Shown: positions 1 through 5,375, counted from the stretch's first letter. The stretch: 8,481 nt of DNA from Soonwooa sp. (GCF_030151385.1 NZ_JASLDS010000022.1:1-8481); one strand, 5' to 3'. Notes: generated by a model from the sequence alone, not told the origin. Program-made: numbers and translations.

Positions 1-2
1 AT

Positions 3-30
3 TATCCGACCTTTGCCGGATATAATTTTT
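3..30 (+). terminator. Possible weak intrinsic terminator of an upstream gene
   Basis: A 6-bp stem pairs TATCCG (3-8) with CGGATA (17-22) around an 8-base loop. It is followed by TAATTTTT (23-30). It could end a gene that lies before the window. The stem is short, so this is only a suggestion. Confidence 0.3.
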
Positions 31-73
31 GTTGTGTTGATTCGTTTTGACAAATATATAAATTAATTTTGAT

Positions 74-538
74 ATGAAAGTGAATTTGAGATATTTTGGG
101 CTAATTATTTTTCTGGTTTTCAGTAATTTATTCATTATCAACTCTTGTAGTGATAGAGCGGAAACTGTTTCTTGTTTTCCCAAAGTTCAGATTAATATAA
201 GTGTTAACACCAACCTTCCACTTTATCATCCCGTGACGGTACAAGGCGGCTGGATTTATGTCAACGAAGTGGGAGCAGGAACCAATGGTCTTATCATTAC
301 CAATACTTCTGGTGGCTTCAAAGTTTTTGACAGAAATGCGCCACACATTTGTCCGGATGGCGACAAAACGATTTTGTACGTAAAAGATAATACCACAATT
401 GTGTGTCCAAAAGATGGTGCCGAATGGATGCTTAATGGTTCGCCAACAAGCAACAATACGCAATCAAAAGGTCTTCCTCCAAAAACTTATCCTTTTAATT
501 ACGATCCAAGTACTGGCGTTATCTCTGTTTATTATTAA
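74..538 (+). CDS. Lipoprotein with a degenerate Rieske-like domain
   Basis: This is a 154-residue exported protein. The N-terminus has a hydrophobic stretch (residues 8-22) ending in Ile-Asn-Ser-Cys, which makes Cys25 the likely lipidated residue, so the protein should sit in the cell envelope. Residues about 80-154 resemble the end of a Rieske [2Fe-2S] fold: an FDR.APH segment (85-91), a CPKDG segment (111-115), then a G.P loop and a Tyr-Pro-Phe strand. Canonical Rieske domains bind the cluster through CxH and CxxH. Here the first Cys is Ala89 and the second His is Asp114; His91, Cys93 and Cys111 remain. A normal cluster is therefore unlikely, and the domain may be structural or bind something else. 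The ATG at 74 is the only start that keeps the signal peptide. The stop lies 9 bp before dtd, so the two are probably co-transcribed. The family assignment is by motif only. Confidence 0.7.
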   Translation: MKVNLRYFGLIIFLVFSNLFIINSCSDRAETVSCFPKVQINISVNTNLPLYHPVTVQGGWIYVNEVGAGTNGLIITNTSGGFKVFDRNAPHICPDGDKTILYVKDNTTIVCPKDGAEWMLNGSPTSNNTQSKGLPPKTYPFNYDPSTGVISVYY

Positions 539-547
539 AATCAAACT

Positions 548-997
548 ATGAAAATTGTTATTCAGCGTGTGTCTGAGTCATCTGTAAAAGTTGACGGAAA
601 AATTGTTGGCGAAATCGGAACTGGTTTTATGCTTCTTTGTGGTATTGACGAAAGCGATGAAAATGAAGACGCAGATTGGCTAGTGAAAAAGGTTTTAGAT
701 TTAAGGATTTTCGGTGATGAAGATGATAAATTGAATCTCTCTATAAAAGACATTAAAGGCGAAATCCTCTGTATCAGCCAATTTACATTGATTGCGGATT
801 ACAAAAAAGGCAATCGCCCATCTTTCATCAAAGCTGCAAAACCTGACAAAGCAATTCCATTATTTGAATATTTTAAAACCGAATTAAAAAAATCTGGCTT
901 AAAAATCGAAAGTGGTATTTTCGGCGCCGATATGAAAGTTTCTCTTATCAACGATGGTCCAGTTACGATTGTTATGGACAGCAAGACAAAAGCTTAG
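548..997 (+). CDS. dtd: D-aminoacyl-tRNA deacylase
   Basis: This 149-residue cytoplasmic enzyme hydrolyses D-amino acids (and glycine) wrongly attached to tRNA, a chiral proofreading step before translation. The full set of family marks is present: the N-terminal strand MKIVIQRV, the SQFTL motif at 77-81 that lines the active site, GNRPSF at 88-93, FGADM at 125-129, and the NDGPVT motif at 135-140, whose Gly-Pro pair provides the cross-subunit chiral selectivity filter in the dimer. Length matches the usual ~145-150 residues. The ATG lies 9 bp after the lipoprotein stop, with no clear Shine-Dalgarno site, as is normal in Bacteroidota. The gene ends facing the SIMPL-domain gene, with 44 bp of 7-bp-period repeat between them. 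Function is secure. The link to the lipoprotein is only positional. Confidence 0.96.
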   Translation: MKIVIQRVSESSVKVDGKIVGEIGTGFMLLCGIDESDENEDADWLVKKVLDLRIFGDEDDKLNLSIKDIKGEILCISQFTLIADYKKGNRPSFIKAAKPDKAIPLFEYFKTELKKSGLKIESGIFGADMKVSLINDGPVTIVMDSKTKA

Positions 998-1045
998 CTA
1001 TTGGCTATTGGCAAAATTAATTCGTAATTCTAAACTAAAAGCTAA
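997..1045. repeat. Short degenerate repeat with 7-bp period
   Basis: Between the convergent ends of dtd and the SIMPL gene the text falls into seven-base steps: GCTATTG, GCTATTG, GCAAAAT, TAATTCG, TAATTCT, AAACTAA, AAGCTAA. It resembles the longer array at 3263-3345. The array just overlaps both stop codons. No strong terminator hairpin is visible in this gap, although TTAGCT (994-999) could pair with AGCTAA (1040-1045). Confidence 0.5.
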
Positions 1046-1776
1046 TCAACCTGATATTCTAACTTAATGGTAATTGTTGCTTCTTTTTCTTTCGAAGAAG
1101 TGTTAAATGTACCTCCATAAGAATAATCTTCGTTAGAATTTGGTGCGGTTATTTGGATAACGCCCATTGTTGCTTTTTTCAGATTCCCGAGTGAACTTCC
1201 TGCATTGTCAGCAATTTTTTCAGCACGTTCTTTAGCATCTTTGGTCGCGTCTGCAATCATTTGTTGCTTAACCTCAGCTAATTTGGTATAAAAATATTGA
1301 GGTGTCGAAGAAGTGAATTCGATGCCACGATTGATGATTTCGGTAATGTTTCTTGAGATATTTTCGACTTTTCCAACTTCTTTAGATTCGATGCTAACAT
1401 TTTGCGTAAGGTTATATCCAGAAAATTCTCCCTGAACATAATTTCCATTCGAATCGTTGTAGCTTCTAAAATTCTTTTGAATATCTACCGCCGAAAAAAC
1501 CATTTCGTTGTCTTTAATGCCTTTTGATTTTAAATATTGGGCAATTACATTTTTATCATTTGCCAACTCATCATAGGCGGATTTTAGATCCATGTTATTT
1601 TTTGAAAAACTACCAGACCAAGTAATTAAATCTGAAGTAAAAGTCTTGGATCCAAGTCCAGTAACAGAAATAGTATTATCGCCTTTATTCCTATTTTTGA
1701 TAGCATTGCTAAGAAAAGCTGTTGCGATAATCAAACCTAAAGCGGCAATACCTACAGTGATAAATTGTGGTTTCAT
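1042..1776 (-). CDS. SIMPL-domain (DUF541) protein, membrane-anchored
   Basis: The protein has 244 residues. Residues 5-25 form one hydrophobic segment followed by positive residues (KNRNK), so it is either an uncleaved membrane anchor or a signal peptide. Most of the protein would then lie in the periplasm. From residue 36 the sequence matches the SIMPL family: an ISVTGLG strand at the start, a middle part rich in short strands, and the conserved helix at about 177-202 with the spaced A..DA.ERAE.IA pattern ending in G..LG.L, then a last strand ending at the C-terminus. The domain was named for a mouse protein that interacts with a kinase; bacterial members form oligomeric periplasmic or outer-membrane assemblies of mostly unknown role. 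It lies 56 bp behind the RDD gene on the same strand and is probably the last gene of the folB transcript. The family is well supported; the biological role is not known. Confidence 0.85.
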   Translation of the reverse strand: MKPQFITVGIAALGLIIATAFLSNAIKNRNKGDNTISVTGLGSKTFTSDLITWSGSFSKNNMDLKSAYDELANDKNVIAQYLKSKGIKDNEMVFSAVDIQKNFRSYNDSNGNYVQGEFSGYNLTQNVSIESKEVGKVENISRNITEIINRGIEFTSSTPQYFYTKLAEVKQQMIADATKDAKERAEKIADNAGSSLGNLKKATMGVIQITAPNSNEDYSYGGTFNTSSKEKEATITIKLEYQVD

Positions 1777-1832
1777 AACTCAATATTTTTAGTGCATAAA
1801 ATATGTAACAAAATGTATTCCAGCATCAAAAC

Positions 1833-2342
1833 CTATAAAGCAACATTTCCAATTTCGTCCAATTCTGAAGTCTGAATCATTGCTTTTTCAAAAGCATTGC
1901 GCTTAACAACACGTGTATCGCTAATTGTATCATGCCAACCAGTTGCTTCTACACCAAAGAAACTGAAAATCTCAAAAGGAATTGCACGACAATAATTTCG
2001 CTTAACAAAATCCATAAAAGTTGGTTTCGAACCATCTATCATCACGACTTTAGTCCCCGTAATTAATTTACCAAGTGATCTTCCCTTTGTTAAGAATTCT
2101 ATTAAAACCATCGAACTGGTATAAATGCACACTGTGACAAGTCGATCGAGAGTACTATTCAGGTTTTCTAATTGTTGAAGCTGATAAGCGTAAGAAGAAT
2201 CCGTCACCAAAGTATAAATAAATATACCAATAAGCCAACAAGCAAATGTGATTATATAGCCACAAATGAGAACAATAATAAAATTGAGAAAACGCAAAAA
2301 GCGTTCTGCCTTGTTATCATCTACAGATTTTATGAGTCTCAT
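1833..2342 (-). CDS. RDD-family membrane protein
   Basis: The protein has 169 residues when read from the ATG at 2342, which lies one base after the folB stop codon. An earlier in-frame ATG at 2390 would overlap folB and add a charged stretch with no family match, so I reject it. Two membrane segments are visible, at about 18-46 and 66-84. The C-terminal half carries the family marks: KGRSLGK at 86-92, then VV.IDG.KP (99-107), FVKRN..R.IPF (112-123) and WHDTISDTRVV at 136-146. The family is named for conserved Arg, Asp and Asp. The Arg is available in the N-terminal helix, but the Asp usually found in the first membrane segment seems absent here (NFIIVLI). Some RDD proteins have been linked to ion transport, but for this one no substrate can be named. 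Its tight spacing behind folB suggests translational coupling. Confidence 0.85.
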   Translation of the reverse strand: MRLIKSVDDNKAERFLRFLNFIIVLICGYIITFACWLIGIFIYTLVTDSSYAYQLQQLENLNSTLDRLVTVCIYTSSMVLIEFLTKGRSLGKLITGTKVVMIDGSKPTFMDFVKRNYCRAIPFEIFSFFGVEATGWHDTISDTRVVKRNAFEKAMIQTSELDEIGNVAL

Positions 2343-2343
2343 G

Positions 2344-2703
2344 CTATATCTTTTTTTCAATTTCGATGCTAACACCTTGCATTTCGCCACGCATTGGCGG
2401 ACGAGTTTTGGTCAGTTTTATTTTGATAAAACTAAGCTGCGGAAAAGCAATCTCCAATTTTGAAATGATTCTTCCAATGACATGTTCTAGTAACTTAGAC
2501 GGAATAGCCATCTCTTGGTGAATAATCTCATTGATTTCGGCGTAGTTAATTGTATCTGACAAATCATCAGACTGTGATGCTTTTTCTAAATCGGCATGAA
2601 GTTCGGCATTGACAATGTAATTGGTTCCCAAAATTGTTTCTTCTGGTAAAACGCCATGAAATGCGTAAATTTTTATGTTCTCAAGAATAATTTTTGAATG
2701 CAT
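2344..2703 (-). CDS. folB: Dihydroneopterin aldolase
   Basis: This 119-residue cytoplasmic enzyme of folate synthesis cleaves 7,8-dihydroneopterin to 6-hydroxymethyl-dihydropterin and glycolaldehyde. It normally works as an octamer. The sequence shows the full family pattern: YAFHGVLPEE at 13-22 with the pterin-site Glu, SDDL.DTINYAE at 45-56 with Tyr54, LLE at 71-73, and KTRPPM at 99-104 with the catalytic Lys99. Length is normal. I chose the ATG at 2703 because the family begins with the I.L..I..YA strand directly after it; the in-frame ATG at 2742 falls inside the promoter. It heads the group folB, RDD, SIMPL. No other folate genes are near. Confidence 0.95.
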   Translation of the reverse strand: MHSKIILENIKIYAFHGVLPEETILGTNYIVNAELHADLEKASQSDDLSDTINYAEINEIIHQEMAIPSKLLEHVIGRIISKLEIAFPQLSFIKIKLTKTRPPMRGEMQGVSIEIEKKI

Positions 2704-2739
2704 AGGCTCTTTAGGTTTTAGTGTTTGGTTGTTGGTTCG

Positions 2740-2770
2740 CAAAAATAATTTATAACGTGTAAAGATTCAA
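2740..2770 (-). promoter_or_regulatory. Bacteroidota-type promoter of folB
   Basis: On the minus strand TTG (2770-2768) is followed after exactly 20 bases by TATTTTTG (2747-2740), a full match to the Bacteroidota -33/-7 consensus TTG and TAnnTTTG. Transcription should start near 2734, giving a leader of about 30 bases before the folB ATG. The lpxK promoter has the same box and the same spacing. Confidence 0.7.
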
Positions 2771-2783
2771 TTTTTGAAAACAA

Positions 2784-2806
2784 TATTCTATTGCTAATAT
2801 AGAATA
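2784..2806. promoter_or_regulatory. Inverted repeat upstream of the folB promoter
   Basis: TATTCTAT and ATAGAATA form a perfect 8-bp inverted repeat around seven bases. Its centre lies about 60 bases before the predicted folB start site, a common place for an activator. It is AT-rich, and no known operator is recognised, so chance is possible. Confidence 0.25.
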
Positions 2807-2829
2807 ATCTTCGAACTTCTGTATAAAAA

Positions 2830-2955
2830 TTTTGGAGTTGAGCTCCGTAGGAGCGACCTATCAACAAAAAAATTAACAGAGCGCTCCTACGGAGCTCGCT
2901 CATCCTTTTCCTTATTACCTATTAACAGGATGTTCCTACGGAACTTTTTTTGCAA
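2830..2955. repeat. Hairpin-rich (REP-like) element, copy A
   Basis: This copy starts TTTTGGAGTTG and ends in a T-run plus GCAA. It contains GAGCTCCGTAGGAGCG (2840-2855) and its exact reverse complement (2882-2897), 26 bases apart, giving a perfect 16-bp stem. Each half is also its own mini-hairpin, GCTCC-GTA-GGAGC. A third mini-hairpin, GTTCC-TAC-GGAAC, lies at 2932-2944. The second and third hairpins are each preceded by the word ATTAACAG. It matches copy B over its whole length. The form resembles REP elements moved by REP-associated tyrosine transposases, but no such gene is in the window. Confidence 0.85.
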
Positions 2956-3105
2956 GCAGGTGTTGCATTCGTTTTAAATTCAATATAAATGTAAACTAAA
3001 TTAACATTCACACCTATCAAAACCATTGTCATAAACACTTTAAACTGCTTTTTGAAAATACTTTCTGATAAAATGAGAATCAACTGAAATCTTAATAGTG
3101 AAATT

Positions 3106-3122
3106 TTGCTCCAGCGGAGCAA
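3106..3122. repeat. Small GC-rich hairpin next to copy B
   Basis: TTGCTCC and GGAGCAA form a perfect 7-bp stem with an AGC loop. It shares the GCTCC/GGAGC arms of the neighbouring elements but has a different loop. CTGTTAATAG (3124-3133), directly after it, is the reverse complement of CTATTAACAG, the word before the last hairpin of copies A and B, so this unit is a related half-element in the opposite orientation. Confidence 0.65.
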
Positions 3123-3140
3123 TCTGTTAATAGAAATACC

Positions 3141-3262
3141 TTTTGGAGTTGAGCTCCGTAGGAGCGACCCATAACAAAAGATTAACAGAACGCTCCTACA
3201 GAGCTTACTCATCCACCTAACAATTATCTATTAACAGGACGTTCCTACGGAACTTTTTGCAA
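3141..3262. repeat. Hairpin-rich (REP-like) element, copy B
   Basis: This is the second copy of the element at 2830-2955, in the same orientation. The first 29 bases are identical in both. It holds GAGCTCCGTAGGAGCG at 3151-3166, the opposing arm at 3191-3206 with two changes (one mismatch, one G-T pair), the word CTATTAACAG (3228-3237) and the last mini-hairpin GTTCC-TAC-GGAAC at 3241-3253. The flanks of the two copies differ, so the duplicated unit has clear ends. Copy B has drifted more, since its long stem is no longer perfect. Confidence 0.85.
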
Positions 3263-3345
3263 ATTCTAAACTTACAATTATCGGCTAATGGCTAAAACAA
3301 TTCCTAATTCCTGATGGCTATTAGCTATTGGCTAATAGCTCGCAA
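3263..3345. repeat. Degenerate array with 7-bp period
   Basis: From 3264 the text can be cut into seven-base steps, among them GGCTAAT, GGCTAAA, ACAATTC, CTAATTC, CTGATGG, CTATTAG, CTATTGG and CTAATAG. The end of the array also folds: GCTATTAGC (3317-3325) pairs with GCTAATAGC (3331-3339) around a 5-base loop. Related short arrays lie at 997-1045 and 5160-5180. Confidence 0.55.
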
Positions 3346-3360
3346 CTATCGTAAAACTAA

Positions 3361-3400
3361 ACAAGTTTTGTCGATTTCTCAACAAAACTTGTGAATTTTT
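3361..3400. terminator. Strong hairpin terminator, probably of the nadA transcript
   Basis: ACAAGTTTTGT (3361-3371) and ACAAAACTTGT (3382-3392) form a perfect 11-bp stem with a 10-base loop. GAATTTTT follows on the plus strand, and on the minus strand the hairpin is followed by TTAGTTTTA, so it could work both ways. The only gene pointing at it at close range is nadA, which ends at 3554. In that case the nadA message would carry the whole GC-rich element (3408-3550) in its 3' untranslated part. Confidence 0.65.
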
Positions 3401-3407
3401 CTATTTT

Positions 3408-3550
3408 GGGACGCAATAGGGATGGCAGCGGCATCCTTGGGAGCGGAGCGAGGTGTCGGAGCGTAGCGGAGACGACCGAGCGAAGCGCTCCAAGATACAG
3501 CGAACAGCCCGACCGCTAGCTTTGATAAAGCTTTGGCGCGGGATTGCCCA
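3408..3550 (-). repeat. GC-rich modular 3'-end element behind nadA
   Basis: This 140-bp island is far richer in G and C than its surroundings and starts directly after the nadA stop codon. Read with nadA it runs ATTTGGGC, then a small hairpin (AGCTTT/AAAGCT, 3518-3532), then GGTCGGGCTGTTCGCTGTAT, then a central stem (CGCTCCAAG at 3486-3494 against CTTGGGAGCG at 3436-3445 with one bulge), then a 5-bp hairpin (GGATG/CATCC, 3420-3436), ending near GCGTCCC. Inside the central part the word GAGCGNAGCG occurs three times (3441-3450, 3459-3468, 3478-3487) with N = G, T and A. No protein frame is credible. I recall similar text in intergenic DNA of other Bacteroidota, but could not check this. Confidence 0.6.
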
Positions 3551-3553
3551 AAT

Positions 3554-4570
3554 TTATTTTATCGTTTTTGAAAGCTCAAGCATCGCCTCGATTGGCTTTA
3601 GAGCTTTTAGTCGTAGTTCTTCGTCAATTAAAATTTCAGGAAGTTCGTACTTCATGCACAGGTATAGCTTTTCCATGGTGTTGCGCTTCATATAAAAACA
3701 CTCGCTGCAATTACAAGATTCGTCGAAAACCAAAGCTGGAATCAATTCTTTGTGTGGCGCACGTTTTTTCATCTCGTGAAGAATTCCTTCCTCCGTCGCA
3801 ATGATGAATTTTTGACAATCGTCCTTCTCCACATAGTCAAGCAAAGCCGATGTCGAACCTATGAAATGTGCCAACTTTAAGACAGACTCTTCACTTTCTG
3901 GATGCGCAATTAGTTTTGCATCGGGATTGTCAGCCAATTGTTTTGCAATTCGCTCCATCGAAAATGCTTCATGCACAATGCAACTTCCGTCCCACAAAAT
4001 CATATCGCGACCAGTCTTGTGCGCAAGATAGCGACCAAGATTTTTGTCTGGCGCAAAAATAATCGGCTGGTCAGTCGGCAAGGCATTGATGATGGTTTCG
4101 GCATTAGAACTTGTCACGATAATGTCACTTTCTGCCTTAGTTTCTGCATTGCAATTGATGTAAGTCGCCACCAACGCATTTGGATGTTGCGCGCGCATCG
4201 CACGAAGACCTTCGCCACTACAACCGTCTGCCAAAGAGCATCCTGCCAAAGTATCTGGCAAAACCACCTTTTTGGTTGGATTAAGAATTTTAGCTGCTTC
4301 CGCCATGAAGTGTACACCGCAGAAAACAATCATATCGGCATCCGTATCTTTTGCCTGACGCGCCAGTTGAAGCGAATCACCCAAAAAATCTGCGATATCC
4401 TGAATCTCAGCAGGCTGATAATAATGCGCTAAAATGACAGCGTTTTTTTCTTCTTTTAGTTTTAAAATAGCGTCCACCAAATCTTGTCCTTGTGGAATCG
4501 CAATATCTTTAATATCCAAAAAACCTTTAATTGGCATGCTGGATTTTGCTTTTTCTAACGTGTTTTCCAT
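3554..4570 (-). CDS. nadA: Quinolinate synthase A
   Basis: This 338-residue cytoplasmic [4Fe-4S] enzyme condenses iminoaspartate with dihydroxyacetone phosphate to quinolinate in de novo NAD synthesis. The three cluster ligands are visible: Cys84 in FCGVHFMAE, Cys197 in WDGSCIVHE and Cys291 just before FYMKRNT. Substrate-site motifs are also intact: HYYQ (49-52), GDS (64-66), and HPE (223-225). Cys286, Cys288 and Cys291 form a C-x-C-xx-C group at the third site. The domain order (three similar modules) and length are normal; residues 1-20 are a slightly long N-terminus, and Met12 is an alternative start. It begins 18 bp after gmk and is probably translated from the yicC-gmk-nadA message. The partner genes nadB and nadC are not in the window. 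Downstream there is a GC-rich element and then a terminator. Confidence 0.97.
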   Translation of the reverse strand: MENTLEKAKSSMPIKGFLDIKDIAIPQGQDLVDAILKLKEEKNAVILAHYYQPAEIQDIADFLGDSLQLARQAKDTDADMIVFCGVHFMAEAAKILNPTKKVVLPDTLAGCSLADGCSGEGLRAMRAQHPNALVATYINCNAETKAESDIIVTSSNAETIINALPTDQPIIFAPDKNLGRYLAHKTGRDMILWDGSCIVHEAFSMERIAKQLADNPDAKLIAHPESEESVLKLAHFIGSTSALLDYVEKDDCQKFIIATEEGILHEMKKRAPHKELIPALVFDESCNCSECFYMKRNTMEKLYLCMKYELPEILIDEELRLKALKPIEAMLELSKTIK

Positions 4571-4588
4571 ATCTTTTTGTGTGATTAA

Positions 4589-5152
4589 TTAAGAATTAAT
4601 AAAGTCCTGCAAAATGCTTTCCATTTCTTGTGTTGCTACTTCTAGATTATCGTTGACAACAACTTTATCAAACTGAGTCTGATAAGTCAACTCTTCTTCA
4701 GCCTTAGCTACACGAGTTTTGATAACCTCTGGCGCATCGGTTCCACGTGTTGTTAATCGGCGTTCTAGTTCTTCGATACTTGGTGGTGCAATGAAAATTG
4801 ACAAAGCTTGGTCACCAAAAATCTTTTTTAAATTAACACCTCCTTTAACATCGACATCAAAAATTACAACTTTTCCGTTCTTCCAAATGCGTTCTACTTC
4901 TTCTTGCAAAGTCCCATAAAACTTGTCAGTATAGACTTCCTCAAATTCTACAAAAGCATTTTCGGAAATCTTTTGACGAAACTCATCTGGACTTAAAAAG
5001 TGATAATCTACACCATGTTTTTCTTCACCACGAGGCGCTCTTGTTGTGCACGAAATCGAGAATTGCAATTCTGGAAAATGTGCTAAGCAATGCTTTACCA
5101 AAGTGGTTTTTCCACTTCCTGATGGTGCCGAAAATATAACTACTTTATTCAT
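4589..5152 (-). CDS. gmk: Guanylate kinase
   Basis: This 187-residue cytoplasmic enzyme transfers phosphate from ATP to GMP, giving GDP, an essential step for GTP and dGTP supply. The P-loop is SAPSGSGKTT (8-17). The guanylate kinase signature spans 36-53 (TTR.PR.EE..G.DY.FL) and binds GMP together with the FYGT segment further on. The lid region RRLTTRGTDAPEVIKTR is present. The length is close to the usual ~185-205. The start is the only ATG that keeps the P-loop near the N-terminus. yicC lies upstream on the same strand, a gene pair common in bacteria, but here a ~100-bp palindrome separates them. I saw no clean promoter of the TAnnTTTG type in that gap, so transcription from the yicC promoter is likely. 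Confidence 0.97.
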   Translation of the reverse strand: MNKVVIFSAPSGSGKTTLVKHCLAHFPELQFSISCTTRAPRGEEKHGVDYHFLSPDEFRQKISENAFVEFEEVYTDKFYGTLQEEVERIWKNGKVVIFDVDVKGGVNLKKIFGDQALSIFIAPPSIEELERRLTTRGTDAPEVIKTRVAKAEEELTYQTQFDKVVVNDNLEVATQEMESILQDFINS

Positions 5153-5159
5153 TTTTTAA

Positions 5160-5180
5160 AATTATGAATTGCGAATTATT
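5160..5180. repeat. Three heptamers of AATT type
   Basis: AATTATG, AATTGCG and AATTATT follow each other exactly every seven bases in front of gmk. They are too few to prove an array but fit the pattern of those at 997-1045 and 3263-3345. Confidence 0.35.
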
Positions 5181-5216
5181 TAAAAAATTAACCTATGGCT
5201 TGGAATAAAAAACTAA

Positions 5217-5318
5217 CGTCAGTTTGAGTGATTTTCGAAGAAAATTGTATCGAAAACTAGTTATTTTTTTAAAAAACTTCTCGATACAAAATCTTCCAGA
5301 TTTTTACTCGAAGTGACA
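5217..5318. repeat. Imperfect ~100-bp palindromic element between yicC and gmk
   Basis: The left arm begins CGTCAGTTTGAGTG and the right arm ends ACTCGAAGTGACA, which are nearly reverse complements. Toward the centre TTGTATCGA (5245-5253) pairs exactly with TCGATACAA (5281-5289), and an A/T-rich centre separates the arms. Outside the element TTGGAATAA (5200-5208) faces TTATTCCAA (5345-5353), extending the symmetry. It would form a long hairpin in the yicC-gmk message. The form is that of a small non-autonomous repeat; I recall similar sequences in flavobacterial intergenic DNA, but this is unchecked. Confidence 0.65.
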
Positions 5319-5375
5319 TCTCTAATAAATTAAATAAGAACGACTTATTCCAAACTAAAATTACTGACTTATAAT

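Larger units (their letters stand above)
2704..3553. other. 850-bp gene-free region filled with repeats
   Basis: No open frame here has family motifs. The minus-strand frames at 2718-2903 and 2922-3212 start with nearly the same residues (MSELRRSALLIF and MSKLCRSVLLIF) because both read through the duplicated hairpin repeat, which argues against real proteins. In order the region holds the folB promoter, an inverted repeat, repeat copy A (2830-2955), about 150 bp of unremarkable AT-rich DNA, a small hairpin (3106-3122), repeat copy B (3141-3262), a 7-bp-period array (3263-3345), a strong terminator hairpin (3361-3392) and a GC-rich element that reaches the nadA stop (3408-3550). It looks like a place where several repeat types have accumulated between two opposed transcription units. 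Confidence 0.75.

Noticed and set aside
64..71. TAATTTTG as a -7 box for the lipoprotein gene
   Set aside because: It fits TAnnTTTG, but there is no TTG at about 20 bases upstream (TTC instead) and it ends only two bases before the ATG. Not strong enough to list.
2343..2390. Upstream ATG giving the RDD protein 16 more residues
   Set aside because: It would overlap folB by 47 bases and adds a stretch without family similarity. The ATG at 2342 follows the folB stop by one base, a usual coupled arrangement.
2718..3212. Two minus-strand frames (2718-2903 and 2922-3212) with similar N-termini
   Set aside because: They resemble each other only because both are read through the two copies of the hairpin repeat. 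They show no protein motifs.
2830..3262. CRISPR array or integron attC sites
   Set aside because: There are only two long copies with no regular unique spacers, and no cas or integrase gene. The internal symmetry is that of small hairpins, without the attC core sites.
3453..3804. Plus-strand frames running from the GC-rich element into nadA antisense
   Set aside because: They join repeat DNA and the reverse of nadA, with no domain and no promoter.
3938..4432. A 164-codon plus-strand frame opposite nadA
   Set aside because: It is antisense to nadA. The translation is rich in Cys, His and Arg, as expected from a reversed coding strand, and shows no family motif.
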